Shown here: in pieces, positions 1 to 11,655 of the stretch
Layout of the letters: each line of letters opens with the position of its first letter
How positions within the stretch are numbered: position 1 is the first letter of the stretch
Made by a program: the position numbers and the translations under genes
Notes under the pieces: generated by a model
Database searches by the model: none
Seen by the model: the letters and a program-made list of their open reading frames with translations, nothing else
What the model was told of the DNA's origin: nothing
Assembly: GCA_015179125.1 (NCBI GenBank)
Contig: WHVA01000452.1
Span: forward strand, 1-64,000
DNA from: Gautieria morchelliformis
Lineage: Eukaryota; Basidiomycota; Agaricomycetes; Gomphales; Gomphaceae
Length of the DNA stretch: 64,000 bases
Direction of reading: 5' to 3'

Positions 1-2
1 AC

Positions 3-580
3 TAGGGCTGCACACCGTCCATATTACAGCTACGGCTGTATAATGTACAGCAAGTTGACAGATACGGCAGACTGTATACTGTCCATAGATCAAAACCTCA
101 CCCCTCTGATGGTACGGTACTGTCTGTATTATGGTTGACGGATTCATATGGCTGATCTATTATAGCTTGACCTAAACTTAGAGCAGATATGAGAATTCCT
201 TACCGCACATGACCGGCGGCAAAACTATATTGATAATATCACACCCAGCTGCTCGCTACGGTGTGTGCACGCGTGGCGGAATGTCAGCAGGGGGTGAATG
301 GGAGCATGAGCACCACGTAAATCTGGCCTGCCTACCAGCAGTAGCGCCCATCGGCGGATGTATTTTTGGGCTCGGCTACAAGGTTTTCGGGGTTTTCCCA
401 TTGCATACCATATACCCATATACATACCGTACACAGCCGTATTTTTACGGTATCATACAGCGTCAAACCGTACCATCTACCATACCGTCGGCAGCACACA
501 CAGACCCTTGACGGTACAGGTGCCGTGGCCATAATATGGCACCATACAGCCATGGTTGTATGGCACAGCGTGGAGCCCTA
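3..580. mobile_element. hAT-like non-autonomous element (MITE), copy 1
   Basis: This 578-bp element opens with TAGGGCTGCACACCGT and closes with a matching inverted end, AGCGTGGAGCCCTA. Its body is rich in TACGG/CCGTA motifs and is the reverse complement of the element at 11115-11655. The 8 bases after it (581-588, TGAGCAAC) end in AC, and the two bases before it at the window edge are AC, so an 8-bp target duplication is likely but cut off. Ends beginning TAGGG plus 8-bp duplications are typical of the hAT superfamily. It has no transposase frame, so it would depend on an autonomous partner not seen here. Confidence 0.72.
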
Positions 581-647
581 TGAGCAACTCCATAACCAAC
601 AGCTGTGTTATCCATGATCCTACAAGACCACCAGGGATAATGATTTC

Positions 648-740
648 TTCAGACCAAAAAATTCTGCTATGCCTCCCATGCTAACTGCTTTTCCTGATGT
701 TTGAGGTAATTTAGTTATGGCCAGGGCCCATAACCTGTAG
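648..740 (-). repeat. Copia-like primer-site remnant plus MITE-end fragment
   Basis: Positions 709-738 match the segment beside the 5' LTR of Copia-C (34585-34614). Read on the minus strand they give GGTTATGGGCCCTGG, the Copia primer-binding site type that pairs with the initiator tRNA-Met anticodon arm. Positions 648-680 resemble the end of the CACTA-like MITE (CAGACCA...ATGCCTCC). The stretch is best read as the decayed edge of a Copia element. Confidence 0.4.
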
Positions 741-1102
741 CACTGCAGGCATATAAAAGTTTTTTTGTCTGAAAAACTGTTGAAAAAACTGTAAAGATTT
801 TCCAAATATTTTGTGTTTTTATTAGAATTTGTTGAGCAAGAAAATTGTAAAAAAATTGAAAGTTTTTTTCAGGGTTTTTTATGGGTTTCTTTGTGTTTTC
901 ACAAAGAAACTTATAAAAAGACATAAAAAACCCTGCAAAAAACTTTAAACTTTTTTTACAATTTTCTTGCTCAACAAATTCTAACAAAAACACAAAATTT
1001 TGTTAAAGTTTTTTTACATTAAAAACACTAAAAAAATTTGGAATATCTTTACAGTTCTTTGAACAGTTTTTCAGACCAGAAAATCTTCATATGCCTCCAG
1101 TG
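741..1102. mobile_element. CACTA-like foldback MITE, copy 1
   Basis: Ends are CACTGCAGGCATA and TATGCCTCCAGTG, an inverted pair with one mismatch. The whole 362-bp AT-rich element folds back on itself: motifs such as AGAATTTGTTGAGCAAGAAA and their complements appear in opposite halves. Flanking TAG (738-740 and 1103-1105) is a candidate 3-bp target duplication. CACTA/EnSpm elements have CACTA or CACTG ends and 3-bp duplications, so that superfamily is the best guess. A related 401-bp copy sits at 23819-24219. It encodes nothing. Confidence 0.68.
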
Positions 1103-1807
1103 TAGGTCGAAGTAGATTCGTAGTTCATTAGTTTGACAGCGACATATCTCGCTGTCTTACAGCTGTTCCAGGTACATAAGGCGGAGTCTGAATTTTGACT
1201 CCGTGACAGCCATTCAGAAAGAAACATGTATACCTCGATAACTAGTGGATAATAAGACCTGATCTTTTGTAATAACTATATATGATATAGTATCTACCAT
1301 TTAGTACAAAATATATAGCTTATTATGCAGATTCTAATATTCGAAAAAATAGGCTTATATGCACCATTATGATACCAATATAGCATAAGCAGAGGATGTA
1401 GCATTCTCAGACTAGAGTAATATACATGTATAAATGTTTGAAAACTAATGGAATTGTATACTGAATGGTTTAGGGAAGGGGGAGGGCTGCATACTAATTG
1501 AGCACCTTTCCAGCCTTTTAGCTTTCTACAAGGCCATAAATGCTGATTGTAACACTCTAAACTATGGTATATAACGTATGTTTACAATAATTACATGTAA
1601 CGTATTTTTTCAGGCTTTTACCTTGACTTCATAAACCTGCTGGCGGCCATGCGGCACTCGTGACATCACGCGATGTAGCACGATTAGGTCACCTGACCGC
1701 ACAAAGCCTCGTGCTGCAACGTGGCCTTGCCGCCTTCCTCTTACTTCTTGTTTTCCCCACCCATCGTTTCTCTGCTCAGCTTCTATCAGACCACTTTTTT
1801 CCGTCTA
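1103..1807. other. Non-coding stretch upstream of a hypothetical gene
   Basis: The first bases may continue a decayed LTR: without the MITE, TGTAGGTCGAAG resembles the Copia-C LTR start TGTAGAACGAAG. The rest is AT-rich and holds no convincing frame. From about 1735 to 1807 it is pyrimidine-rich, as is common just before fungal start codons. Confidence 0.4.
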
Positions 1808-2895
1808 ATGGCCCGTCAAAAGGGCAAAGTAACCACCAAACCACCTGGGGAGCCGCCTCCCAGCAAGCCGAAAACCCGTCAGTGGGACGTGGTAGATCCC
1901 TCACACATAGTCGAGGGACATCGATCCAGGACCCCTTCTAGTCACTTACTCCAGTCAAGTGACGCAAAACCGGTCTCCAAGCCGGCGACCGGCTCAGAGA
2001 CAGTGCGGATACCATCTAAGCCCCCTCCGGTTCGTCCCTCTACTGCTCCCAAGGCCGCGACCACTACCCCTTCCCCCACCCCTGCCCCTGGCCCTGTTAC
2101 TACTGCGGCACTCAGTATGATTCTAGAGGAACAGGAGTCCCAAATCGAAACTGATGCGGACGACGAGGATCTTTACGTGGACCACCCCTCAGTGAGCAGC
2201 GACGAAGATATTTAAACCCTTGGACATTGAACTCCCGGCTCCATCTGACCAGTCGTCAAAGGCTAGAGTGGCGAGAAAGGTTGGCAAAGGAGCAAGCAAG
2301 GCAGCAGTTGCCTTGCCTCACAGTATGTTTCTTATTCTCACTTTTTTTTCTGCACACTAACAATTTATATACAGCTATTAAGCTTAGTATCCCCTCCCAT
2401 TTCGGACTCAAACAGCTCATATGGCGTACACACCATGTCAAGCCGACAACGACCATAGCCAACCTGAAGGAGACCATTCACCTCATCCTCGGCCTGGATG
2501 CGATACCAGCTGTGAAGCACCCTCCCCTTGTTATGCATATCAAACACGATCCAGCCAAGCTTTGTTTCGCTCTCGACACTGACAATGACTGGGAGGCCCT
2601 TAAGGACGAATGGAGGAAACGGGCAGCAAAACGGGGTGAAGATACCTGCATTGAGATCGTAACTGGTCCCAAGGTATGATTTTATTTTATTTTGTTCTTC
2701 TAAAGCTAAATTCTTTGATAGTTTTTTGACTTTCTGGAGGAGGCCGTTGCGGCACACGCTGCATCCTCTAAAGGAAAGGCCAAGGGCAGGGCCAAGCCTG
2801 CCGTTAACCCCTTTCTTCCAGACAATGCAGCTGTTGAGTCTGAGTCGGTGGCAAAGCTAGGCGGAAGTGTCGGTTGCAGCCTCCATGCAGGTTAG
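1808..2895 (+). pseudogene. Hypothetical spliced basidiomycete protein, frame broken
   Basis: I do not recognise the product. I chose the ATG at 1808 because it follows a CT-rich leader and starts a basic MARQKGKV segment; an in-frame ATG also exists at 1721. The first part is Pro/Thr/Ser-rich and ends in an acidic stretch (SSDEDI) at a stop at 2213. A frame one base over continues at once, so an extra T near 2211 may break the frame. Two introns fit: 2323-2374 (GTATGT to ACAG, branch-like CACTAAC) and 2674-2721 (GTATGA to ATAG). The exon between them encodes a compact region with the motifs LKETIHLIL and DWEALKDEWRKR, followed by a Lys/Ala-rich tail. Another frame stays open past the final stop, suggesting a second shift near 2870. 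It could be a host gene or cargo of an old transposon. Confidence 0.45.
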
Positions 2896-3047
2896 GATCA
2901 ATGGGCTTGATACTGCCGCAGGACAGGACGGTAGGAGCTGCCAAGGTGCAGAATCTTTATTAATCTTTCAAAAACCCCTCTTTCTTGTTGGAATTAGCTT
3001 TGCTACGGGCTCCACTCTATATAGTATGTTGCCCCTTTGTTTATAAC

Positions 3048-3457
3048 ATGACTGTGCATCCTTTGTAATATTCCAAACCACCCGGCCTCTTTCTCATTTG
3101 CCAGTAGTATACATGTATTCTCTATAAAAAGGGCTCACCTCGCATGTATGCTCCCTAGTTTACCTTACCCACTTGTGAAAAACCAACTCTTGAGCCCTAC
3201 CCTTCTATCATCTCCCTCGTTCGTATCAAGAATAGGAACACCACTAGTGAGTTGACACTACCAATTCTCCTCACTCTGAACCCTTGGGATTACCCTGCAC
3301 CTGTTGGCGAAGGCCTCTAGAGGAGTGCCTTCGCCGACAAAGGGGTTATCTGTTTCAGATAACCCTTCTTCATATGGGATCTTGGGTGAGGACCGAAGCT
3401 GAGGCTAGAAATGTCCTCAGGGGGGGGTTCCCCTGACACATCCCATCTTGGCAGAGC
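3048..3457 (-). repeat. Diverged LTR, relative of the solo LTR at 55665
   Basis: Blocks here match the reverse complement of the ~1-kb LTR at 55665-56700: a GACTGTGCATCC block, a CTCTTTCTCATTTGCC block, and a hairpin of GGCGAAGG and CCTTCGCC arms at about 3305-3335. The match ends near CATCTTGGCA, which corresponds to the LTR start. No target duplication is visible, so it is old. Confidence 0.45.
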
Positions 3458-4429
3458 AGTGTTATTGGCCGATTCATGACACATGTGTTACTTTCGCTCA
3501 TTTTTCCCACCATTTGTCTGTCCTTCCCTTCCTTCCCTTTCCCTTCCAGGCTTCACACCCCCACTGTGGAAACATGGGTCAAGTTGTCTGCAGCAATAGT
3601 GCCCACATTGCGACTACCTGCCACATGCTTACCTTTTTCCTCAGCATCTGAGCTTGGGTACTTGAGTCTGGACATCAAGTCGAATACACTAAAGGGGTCG
3701 GTTTCGAGTCCTAGAAAAACCTTTTGGATATTGCCTTGTGAAAGGGTTCTATCATTTGCCACAGGGTCATCGAGAGCCAATTCTCTTCAATCTCATACAA
3801 ATCATAGCGGTGGCGGCTGCCACCCCAGTCCCCGACTCTCTCTGACTTTACATAAATCTGTGAGAGTTTAAAAAAAGAAATCATTATACTTGTTTCTGTC
3901 AACAGAATTGATGGCAGAGCACCATAAGACTATAAAATACAAGGAGTACAAGGGTGGGAGAATGGGATGGTAGACAAAATGACTACAGGGGGGGGAAGAA
4001 ACAATTGATGAAATACAAGGAGCTTTTCTTACTTATACACAGAGAGACAAAATAAGAGGTGCACAGCAGCGAGGCTGTGGATGTGCGAGGTGGTGCTTAG
4101 TGATCAGTAGGATGTTGTGCTCAGAGTTTCATTCCAGAATACCACAATGGCCCTGGGAAATGCAGGAGCAGGGTGTTTTCTCATGAAGAGTTTGCTCATT
4201 AAATGTGTTTAGATACCAGCCATGCTGGGCAATCCTGGGATGGAGAATGAGACCTTAATGTGCGAGGGTCAACTCAACTGCACACTTACGGACACATCCA
4301 ATAGTGTCGTCATGTCCAGTCATCGTGGTATATAGCAATCAACATACAAGATAAGGGACTTTTCTTGCATCCATCATCACTTCTTTATCTAGCCACAGAC
4401 AGGGAAACCTCTCGGTATTTTAGATACCT
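3458..4429. other. No gene recognised; short LINE-like block
   Basis: Positions 3810-3850 (GGCTGCCACCCCAGTCCC and following) resemble 9725-9760 in the decayed LINE, so a short LINE 3' fragment may lie here on the minus strand. Frames of 60-130 codons show no recognisable protein. The remainder is unassigned. Confidence 0.3.
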
Positions 4430-5520
4430 TCAGTAATCAGATTGGCTGGTACATTGACACATGGCAGCTAAAGGAGAGCAGAGAGAGAAGACTATAAAGA
4501 ATACTGATGGACTTCCCATTGAAAGTGTATGCTTGTCCTCTCCCCCTCCAATGAAAGTGAGCTGTGACATTGGTGAAGAAGCACGTGAAATACTCAAAAT
4601 CTAAAGGCAACCACTCACAGAACACTACAAATAAAAGTAAGGGATGTGACCTCAGTCAACAAACATGTAAGAAAACCATGAAATCAATATGGGTAAAAGG
4701 AAACCATTGACGTTCAGCAGGGCACGTAGAATGCAAGTACCATAGAACATCGGTGAACGATCATGTAAGGATTACAGGAAATTGAAAGGCATGCACTCAC
4801 AGTAGACAGTCAACAAACATGTAAGAAAGCCATGAAATCAATACAGGTAAAAGGAACTGTTGATGTTCAACAGGGCACATAGAGTGCAAGTGCCCTAGGA
4901 CATGGGTGAACAATCACATAAGGAATACAGGAAATCAAGAGGCAAGCACTCACAGTAGACTATAAAGAAAAGTAATAGATTTACAACCATGTCCTGTTCA
5001 ATCAGTACACATGTGCTCACGTGTGCAAGGAAAGTCTCCCACAACGTCCATCAGCAAAGGCATAAGATATACATGAAATTGATGGCCATAAAAGGAAAGG
5101 CTGACGTCCACCTGGGCATGGAAAGAAAGGAGTGGGTGAACACAGTGATGAAAAACAAATGAGATCAAGGACCTACCCCTAGCAGGGTAGGGAACGTGAC
5201 AAAACCACCGCCCTCCCAATGCACTCCAATCGCATCATGAGACTCTGCATGCACGAAAATCACTCCAAACGGGTGGAAATGGGTGGGATGATGGGAAGGG
5301 GTGAGGGGGTGACAAGAAAAAGCACCAGCCACCAATCACAAATGGCTCCAAACATGGCATAGCTTTTACCCCCCGTGAGACATGGAGAGACCTCACCCCC
5401 CCTAAAAGGAGAGGCCACCACGGAAGAAGCCAGTAGGAAAGGGCATCCAATAAAATTAATATAAATTCATCCAAATAACCATATTCACGGCCATTCATGT
5501 TCGTGCAAACCCTCCCTCTC
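4430..5520. repeat. Repeat family R, copy 1
   Basis: This region contains diverged direct sub-repeats built around CTATAAAGAAAAGTA, ACACATGTGCTCA and GGCATAAAA blocks (about 4440-4640, 4780-4860, 4920-5110). Its right part (5190-5520) aligns with 52370-52540 joined to 53531-53665. The second copy carries about 1 kb of Gypsy integrase between those blocks, which this copy lacks. No long frame is present. It may be a terminal repeat of an unclassified retroelement. Confidence 0.5.
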
Positions 5521-6299
5521 CTTCAGAGAGAGTTGGGGATTGTCCCTCCAGAAATCGTCTGCAGTTCAATGCAACAATCCACTGCTATTATGCTCTTGGA
5601 GGCCATGTTGTCTCTCACATCTGCATAGGATCAGCAGAGCCTGTTGTAAATAATGGCAGGCAGCTGCATACATACCAGGTGGTTGTGAGGTTCATATAGA
5701 GAATAAAACTAGAATAAAACTCTTCAAGCCCTTTCTGAGGGGCCGAAATGAGTCTGAGAGCAAAGTGATGAGAGCTCTGGCTTCAAAACAGCCTGCTACA
5801 ATAGCACATGGGAGTTTCTTACTGCCTGAGGTTCTATACATGTTTCCTAGCCATTTAAGTAGAGTGGAACGAACCTATACTAAGGTAGAGACGGAAAGGG
5901 GTTGTGGAGCGAACAAGTGCTGCCGGTGCATGACGTATGCACCGGTGCTTGAGTATATACCTATCTGTCTATTAGGTACTAGTGCCTTAAGCTGTGGGGC
6001 TCGTTCTATATTACTGTGGAGCTATCTATACTATTGTGGACTGAATAGATTCAGGAACGATGGTGTGCCTTCCGCGCTCCATCTCGGATCTGTGCCTCGA
6101 GCAGCCCTGGAACCCGGCTCAGGGTCAAAGGGACCGGCAAGATGCGCGTGCGAGACGTGGTCTTCCATATCTCGAGATGAATTAGGTGAGGAGGCAGCCG
6201 GGCCGTTTACGATCGGTCGATCTCATGAAAAGTGTTCCGAGCTAGAAGTATCTACGCTGGCGATTCTCAATAAGCATGTCGAAGGGCTAGTGTCTTTCC
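5521..6299. other. Unassigned stretch; ORF of doubtful reality
   Basis: A 210-codon frame (5765-6397) has a mixed, low-complexity composition, no recognisable domain and no homologous reading in the related copy at 53700-54060. I treat it as chance. Nothing else was recognised. Confidence 0.3.
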
Positions 6300-6715
6300 T
6301 CAGCATGGATGCCATCGATGGCACTGAAGTGTGGAACCAAGAGAACTGTGTCGTTCAGACCGGCAATAGGGCTTGTATATACACGAATACGCTGTAATGC
6401 CAATAAAGTTGTTTTATACTCTATAGCTATGCTCTGTTTGACTTGTGAAGTGCAAAAGCTGCGCAGCACTCACGTTCACTGTCTTGCTAGTCTGCTAGTA
6501 GGCTACAGTCTACAAGGGCCGTTTTAGGGAGATTTCCAACATGAATTTTCATACAATAATATGCCATGGGTGCACTGGCTGATTTTTTTCTGAGTTTTTT
6601 GATCCAACTTTCGTGCCATTTCATTGAGAAACGGTCGAGATATCAAGTTCGCAAGTTCTGGGCGTTTACGCGGAGTAGACGCGCGCCATAAATGCCAGTA
6701 GTGTAATCAGCTTTT
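6300..6715 (+). repeat. Low-copy repeat, inverted relative of 53700-54060
   Basis: This segment is the reverse complement of 53700-54060 with scattered substitutions. It contains AATAAAGTTGTTTTAT (about 6402), which resembles a polyadenylation region, so the pair may be 3' ends of a gene family or of a transposon. Shared landmarks include GGGCCGTTTTAGGGAGATTT and AACTTTCGTGCCATTTCATT. Confidence 0.5.
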
Positions 6716-6769
6716 TTAGATGAGGTACGCGCCGATGTCACGGTTCCTCGTAGACTGGCTCAGGCTAGC

Positions 6770-7055
6770 CAACCACTCACTCGAGGATCGAGGGATCCGG
6801 AGCATTATACAGATTGGTTCTTTCTTTATTACTGCCGTACTGTTGATCCCTCAAAGGCTCAGAAAACTGAGAAGGTTCAAAGAGATATCAAGAGCCAAGG
6901 CCGAGACACGATGTAACGAACAGCTTCTATGATCCATCCGCGCGCCCATCATCGGAGAAAAGCGGGTAGTCTATCGGCATCACATAGCGCTCTGTAGCAC
7001 TTCATAGTGTCGTAGAGCCAGCGATAGACTACTCCTTTTTCTCTGATGATGTCTA
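6770..7055 (+). repeat. Low-copy repeat with long foldback, copy 1
   Basis: This block is a direct copy of 43738-44015 with scattered substitutions. Its end forms a foldback (6947-7051) with arms of about 30 bases; the core arms GTAGTCTATCG (6966-6976) and CGATAGACTAC (7022-7032) pair perfectly. A second smaller stem, GCTCTG with TAGAGC and CACT with AGTG, lies in the centre. There is no coding evidence. Confidence 0.5.
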
Positions 7056-7495
7056 CTAATATGTCGTCTACCTGGTACCAGTCCTCAGGCCTCAGGCGTC
7101 AGTCGGTTTGGTCTAGACGACATTTAAGGGCGCGAGATACTTACCCTGACTCTCCACGGTATTAACATACTGTTTTTCCTGGTGTATCCTGTCAACTGAG
7201 TCAATTATGCGTGATGGCCACGGACCCGGAACCGCACGATGTGAGTTGTCACCGGCCATGGATTTATTACACCACCACCAACCTTCCGGGAATGGTAAGT
7301 TCGGTATAGTTGCGCATTTTCAAGTATCTGTTATGTTCTATCTGTCTAATCTTATGACTACTAAGTGCGTAGCCGCCTCGCTCAAGCTCTCACGGTTCTA
7401 CGTATATTGGGTCACTTTAATCTAGCCCGCTTGGCCAGAAGAGTTATGAATGGCATGGCCATATACGGATTCGTTATATGGCTTAGTTCCCGATG

Positions 7496-7513
7496 TACAT
7501 CACTAAAAGCGCG
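7496..7513 (+). repeat. 18-nt transposon-end motif in the DUF6533-like leader
   Basis: TACATCACTAAAAGCGCG here equals the left end, including the TA, of the TIR element at 38910-40351. The same motif is at 38754-38771 in the inverted gene copy. It sits at the same place in both copies, so it predates their duplication; it may be a residual transposon end. Confidence 0.5.
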
Positions 7514-7753
7514 AAACATTGGCTATCGATGGGCTGGGTCCTGCCATCTGAGCTGCAACCGCAACCATGCTTCCCACCAGCATCACCTGATGACATTGTC
7601 TCGCTGAGGGCCATCCGACCACCAGCGCATAGCCATCAGCCCCCACCTGTCAGTGGTTCCTCAAAGAAGCCGGGAAGCGAGATATATATCAAGGCTCACC
7701 GTCAGGTCTTGCAACGTGTACTACAAGCCACCCCCCATTACCGTGTACCCAGA

Positions 7754-9360
7754 ATGTCTCTGATTGAAGCCTTGAAATCAGGCAAGTCTAGATGTGCAAG
7801 AACTTCAACAATCTCTGACTCTTGATCCAGTAACACCAACAAAATACTCAACAGTGGCATCGTTGGCCCTTCTGGTATACGACCATGGTGAGGATCCGAT
7901 GTCAATAATTTAATAATGTGCACTCATGTCGAAATAGCGATCACATTTAATGCTGAAGTTAGTGCGGGTATACATGATTCTCCATCGAGTTGACGTTTAT
8001 CATGATCAGGTCGTGAATGTTTGGAATCGGCCAGGCGGCTCATTTGGCAAGATATTGTTTATATGGGTAAGCACCTACTACCTAAGATTGATCATACCCA
8101 ACTAGACTACTCACATCCCGCCGTAGACTCGTTACTTTGGGCTTTCCTCGCTTATCATAGAAGTTACCAGTACGTATGTGTCTCTCACAAGTGAACGACA
8201 ATCATGACGATGATGAAAGTATCATTTTATGGATCTCTCTCCGATAAGGTTAGCAGTTTCTTCATATTACCGCAATATGACTATGAACACCTTATTGTAT
8301 AGGTGTAAGTGCAACTCCCACGTGTTGCATCACGACATCATTAGTATTCATTTATCCCTTCAGTTGCAATGGTTTCTTTTGGTGGGAGGCTATATCGCAC
8401 GTCATTTCTTGATAAAACGCCTCTCGACTCTGTCTGATTTAGTAGGCACAGCATGACCGTTTTAAATGTCAGCGTACAAGGTGAATACACGTTTCAACCA
8501 GGGCATTCTATTATACTAAGACCGCCAACATATAGTTATTTTGATGGCCCGGGTATCCTCGATATTTCATGTATGGCTGTGCGGGGTGTAATATCTTCCA
8601 CAGGTTTATGCAGTGTATAACAACAACAAAAGGCTCCTTTGTGGCGTCGCTGGTGTCTGTTTGGTGACACTTGTTGTCATTGGAGTCATTTGGGCGCTTT
8701 ATCTCCCCCCTGGTGGGATTACCAGTTTCTATATTCTTCCTCATATTTCTCATCGCCTGAGCAGGCCGGGGACTTCCCCCCATCGCCGGCTTAACTGGCT
8801 GCTATGCTCCAACTACGTCGCCCTTGTTTGGCCTTTGTTTTCTCCAGTCAGGTGTGACGGAAATCGTCCTATGCTCCTGCATGCTTTACAAAGCATGGAT
8901 AATATACAAATACAATGACAGTCCACCATTACTAAAGCTGATCGTTCAGGACAGGTCAGCTTTCATCGTCTTGTTTGTTGCTGCAGTACGGCAAGCTCTA
9001 ACGTTACCGCACTGGCAGTATTCTCTATTTTGCCAGGTCATTAGATTCATCATTGATTGATTTTCCAATGCCATAACTATGGAATCTTCCACACAGTATC
9101 TTTGCTGCTCTGTTTACAAACATCTTGGTCGTTTTCATCGCTCCTCGAGGCCTCGTGCAAATTGCGCTTGTGTAGGTCATTTATCATTCCTCTGAGGAAC
9201 ACCTGACGATATATGACACGGTTTTGAAGGTGGGAGTATGCAGTACCTTGCGCCATGGGCAGTCGTCTGCTCCTCAGCATGTTTGAACAGGCTTTCCGAC
9301 AACAGACAACAACGGATCGAAGCCGTCACGCTCCAAGTCTGCTGTCAGACATCCGCTGGC
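7754..9360 (+). pseudogene. DUF6533-like multi-pass membrane protein gene, decayed (copy 1)
   Basis: This is a decayed copy of a fungal DUF6533-type membrane protein, a Basidiomycota family of unknown function with about seven transmembrane segments. The ATG at 7754 starts MSLIEALKS. A TGA at about 7823 replaces an Arg codon kept in the minus-strand copy. Candidate exons recur: a VASLALLVYDH-type segment, a VWNRPGGSFGKILFIW segment near 8012, a hydrophobic LQWFLLVGGY segment near 8365, a YNNNKR helix segment followed by LVTLVVIGVIWALY (8613-8760), a TEIVLCSCMLYKAW segment (about 8855-8900), and a C-terminal GSRLLLSMFEQA (about 9255-9290). An extra C in the run at about 8774 shifts the frame. 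Introns of 50-100 nt separate the pieces. The N-terminal DUF6533 region gives the family identity. Exact exon limits are uncertain. Confidence 0.62.
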
Positions 9361-10767
9361 AGGAACTGTCTGCTAGCCACGTTGAGCCACCTAGTGTGGT
9401 AGAACCAGTTGGCAAGTGATGTCAAAAGCCGCGGTTATAACTCTGAGGAATCCAGTGTTGTATCGAACGACTTACCGTTCTCACTTTCACTCCCGCTCCT
9501 CGTGGCTGCCTCATTCCCGCTCGATGGTTCCTTGTCATAGTTATACATTCATGTGGTCGCGACCTTTTGCTATCTTGTAAACAATATATGGTTCAAGGCG
9601 CACATTGTTGTGCGTAGACGATAGTATCCTGTAGCGGCGCTTTTGCGCCAGTCCCCGACTGACTCTGCGTCGGGTTCTTTTTCGTAGGCGATTAAGTATC
9701 ATACGGGATAGAATCATCGCGGCGGCAGCTGCCGCCTCAGTCCCCGACTCTCTCTCAGTTCGGAGAAGGATGTTCGTTGTCAGCACGTTACATATCGTAG
9801 TGGCAGGAAAACCTGTCAAGGAAAGGAAAGGGATTGCAAGCGAACATGGGGAGAGACAAGCACAGGCTTCATCAGCTCCCCTGCACGCTGTGCACATCGG
9901 CGAATCCGCTTTCCCTATCTTGAACAGGTGTTTGTTGAGCGCAATATGCCCCGTTCTGATCTGGATAAGCTGCGCTGCCTGTCGGCGTGGCATGTCCGCT
10001 GTCAGTCTAGTGAATGCCGCGGAGGGCATTGTTCGGTCGATCTTGTGGGCTATTTCAGCTCTCGGGGATTTGTCGAAGATCACTTAGCCTTTCCCTTTAG
10101 CTCCCTTTTGTACCTCTGCAATTACGCAGCCTTGCTTATCGGCAGCACGCCCCTGCACTCCATCAGGATGAACCCCTCCTCGCTGCTCTCCCCCTCGCCG
10201 CTCTTTTTGCCTCCTCGTCTGCTCTCCCGTTTCCCCTGATATCCTTATGTCCTGGTGTCCACCTCATCAATACCGTGCTGCCCACCTGTGTCCCGATTAC
10301 CCCTTCTATCTGCCTGTGTAGGGCATCTACCAGGTACTGTGCAGGCATTGGCTTTTCCTTTCTTTTGGTCAGTATAGCCGCCTGGTTGTCCGTACCTATC
10401 ATATAGGCCCCACTGCGTTCGCTATTTAGCAGCTTTGCTCCCAGTGCCGCCCCCACTAACTCAGCTCCAAATATTGTATGTTCCTTCTCTGTGCCTAGGT
10501 ATAGCCAGACTGCCTGCTCTTCCCTCCCATTTCTCAAGAGAAATGCCGCCGCTCCGACACCGCCATCGAAGTATGACCTGTCTGAAAAGATCTGCACTGA
10601 TGCCGTGTCCCATTTTGCCTCGCCAATGGCTTGTTTCTGTAGGATGTCGAGCGTCTTGTAGCTCGGCATGACCCGGCAATGTGGAACAATTGGTCTGTGC
10701 TCGACCCCCTTTCGATTTGAGACACGCATATATGTATGCGCGCATGTACAGTAATGTAGCCTTCCAA

Positions 10768-11010
10768 GTGACTATTTGCTGCCACTGGGAAGTAAGTCCT
10801 TAACCTGTATAATGTAGTTCACCGCTAACTAGCTTGTAGTTAACAATTGTCTTTAGGTAGCTTATACAGTGACTATTTGCTGCCACTGGGAAGTAAGTCC
10901 TTAACCTGTATAATGTAGTTCACCGCTAACTAGCTTGTAGTTAACAATTGTCTTTAGGTAGCTTATACAGTGACTATTTGCTGCCACTGGGAATTAACAA
11001 TTGTCTTTAG
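10768..11010. repeat. 101-bp tandem repeat, about 2.4 units
   Basis: Units begin GTGACTATTTGCTGCCACTG at 10768, 10869 and 10970, a period of 101 bp. The first two appear identical by eye. The third is cut short, with the middle missing, and rejoins at TTAACAATTGTCTTTAG. The array sits between the RT and RNase H parts of the decayed LINE. Identity between units points to recent duplication. Confidence 0.85.
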
Positions 11011-11114
11011 TTTCTCATCAGGAGGGATTCTGATTTGGAATGCTGGCGACCACTTTGGTGCCTGCATGACAGTGTGTATCTTTTCCATCTTGCTTGGCTG
11101 GAGCTTGTATGCAT

Positions 11115-11655
11115 TAGGGATGCACACCGTGCCGTACATCCACGGCTGTATGGTGCCATATTACGGCCATGGCACCCGTACCGTCAAGGCTCGGTGTGCT
11201 GTGCCGACGGTACGGTTTGACACCATATATACCGTACAAATACGGCCGTGTACGGTATGTATGGTATGTATACGGCATGCATCGGTAAACACCGAAAACG
11301 TGTTAGCCAAGCCAAAAGCACAGCCCCTGACGGGTGCTACTGCTGGCATGTACACATCGGGCATGCCTAATTAGTCTGCATAGGCTGACATAAAGCGCAG
11401 CTACTGTGTAGGCCGCATAGGCGAGCATACTAATATAATGCAACGTTATAGTCTACGCGGATCGGTCACTAACTGATCTTCCAATGGCCCCACCGTATAA
11501 TATTGCCATCAACTGTAATACGGCCGGTACGGTGCCGTACCGTACCGTCAGAGGGGAGAAGTCTTGACCATACGGACGGCATACGGTCTGCCGTATCTGT
11601 CAACCTGCCCTACATTATACGGCCGTGGCCGTAATACGGACGGTGTGCATCCCTA
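11115..11655. mobile_element. hAT-like MITE, copy 2, with perfect 8-bp target duplication
   Basis: The 541-bp element has perfect 16-bp ends: TAGGGATGCACACCGT (11115-11130) and its complement (11640-11655). It is flanked by GTATGCAT on both sides (11107-11114 and 11656-11663). Removing the element and one duplication restores a sequence that aligns with the intact LINE at about 42610-42650, which confirms the borders. TAGGG ends and 8-bp duplications indicate the hAT superfamily. The body is rich in CGTAC/GTACGG palindromic motifs and has no transposase. Copy 1 at 3-580 is inverted relative to it. Confidence 0.88.

Noticed and set aside
5765..6397. 210-codon open frame
   Set aside because: No recognisable domain, odd composition, and its 3' part overlaps a repeat whose other copy (53700-54060) does not keep the frame.
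6947..7051. tRNA gene
   Set aside because: The foldback lacks a 7-bp acceptor stem, anticodon arm and T-arm layout; the outer stem is about 30 bp.
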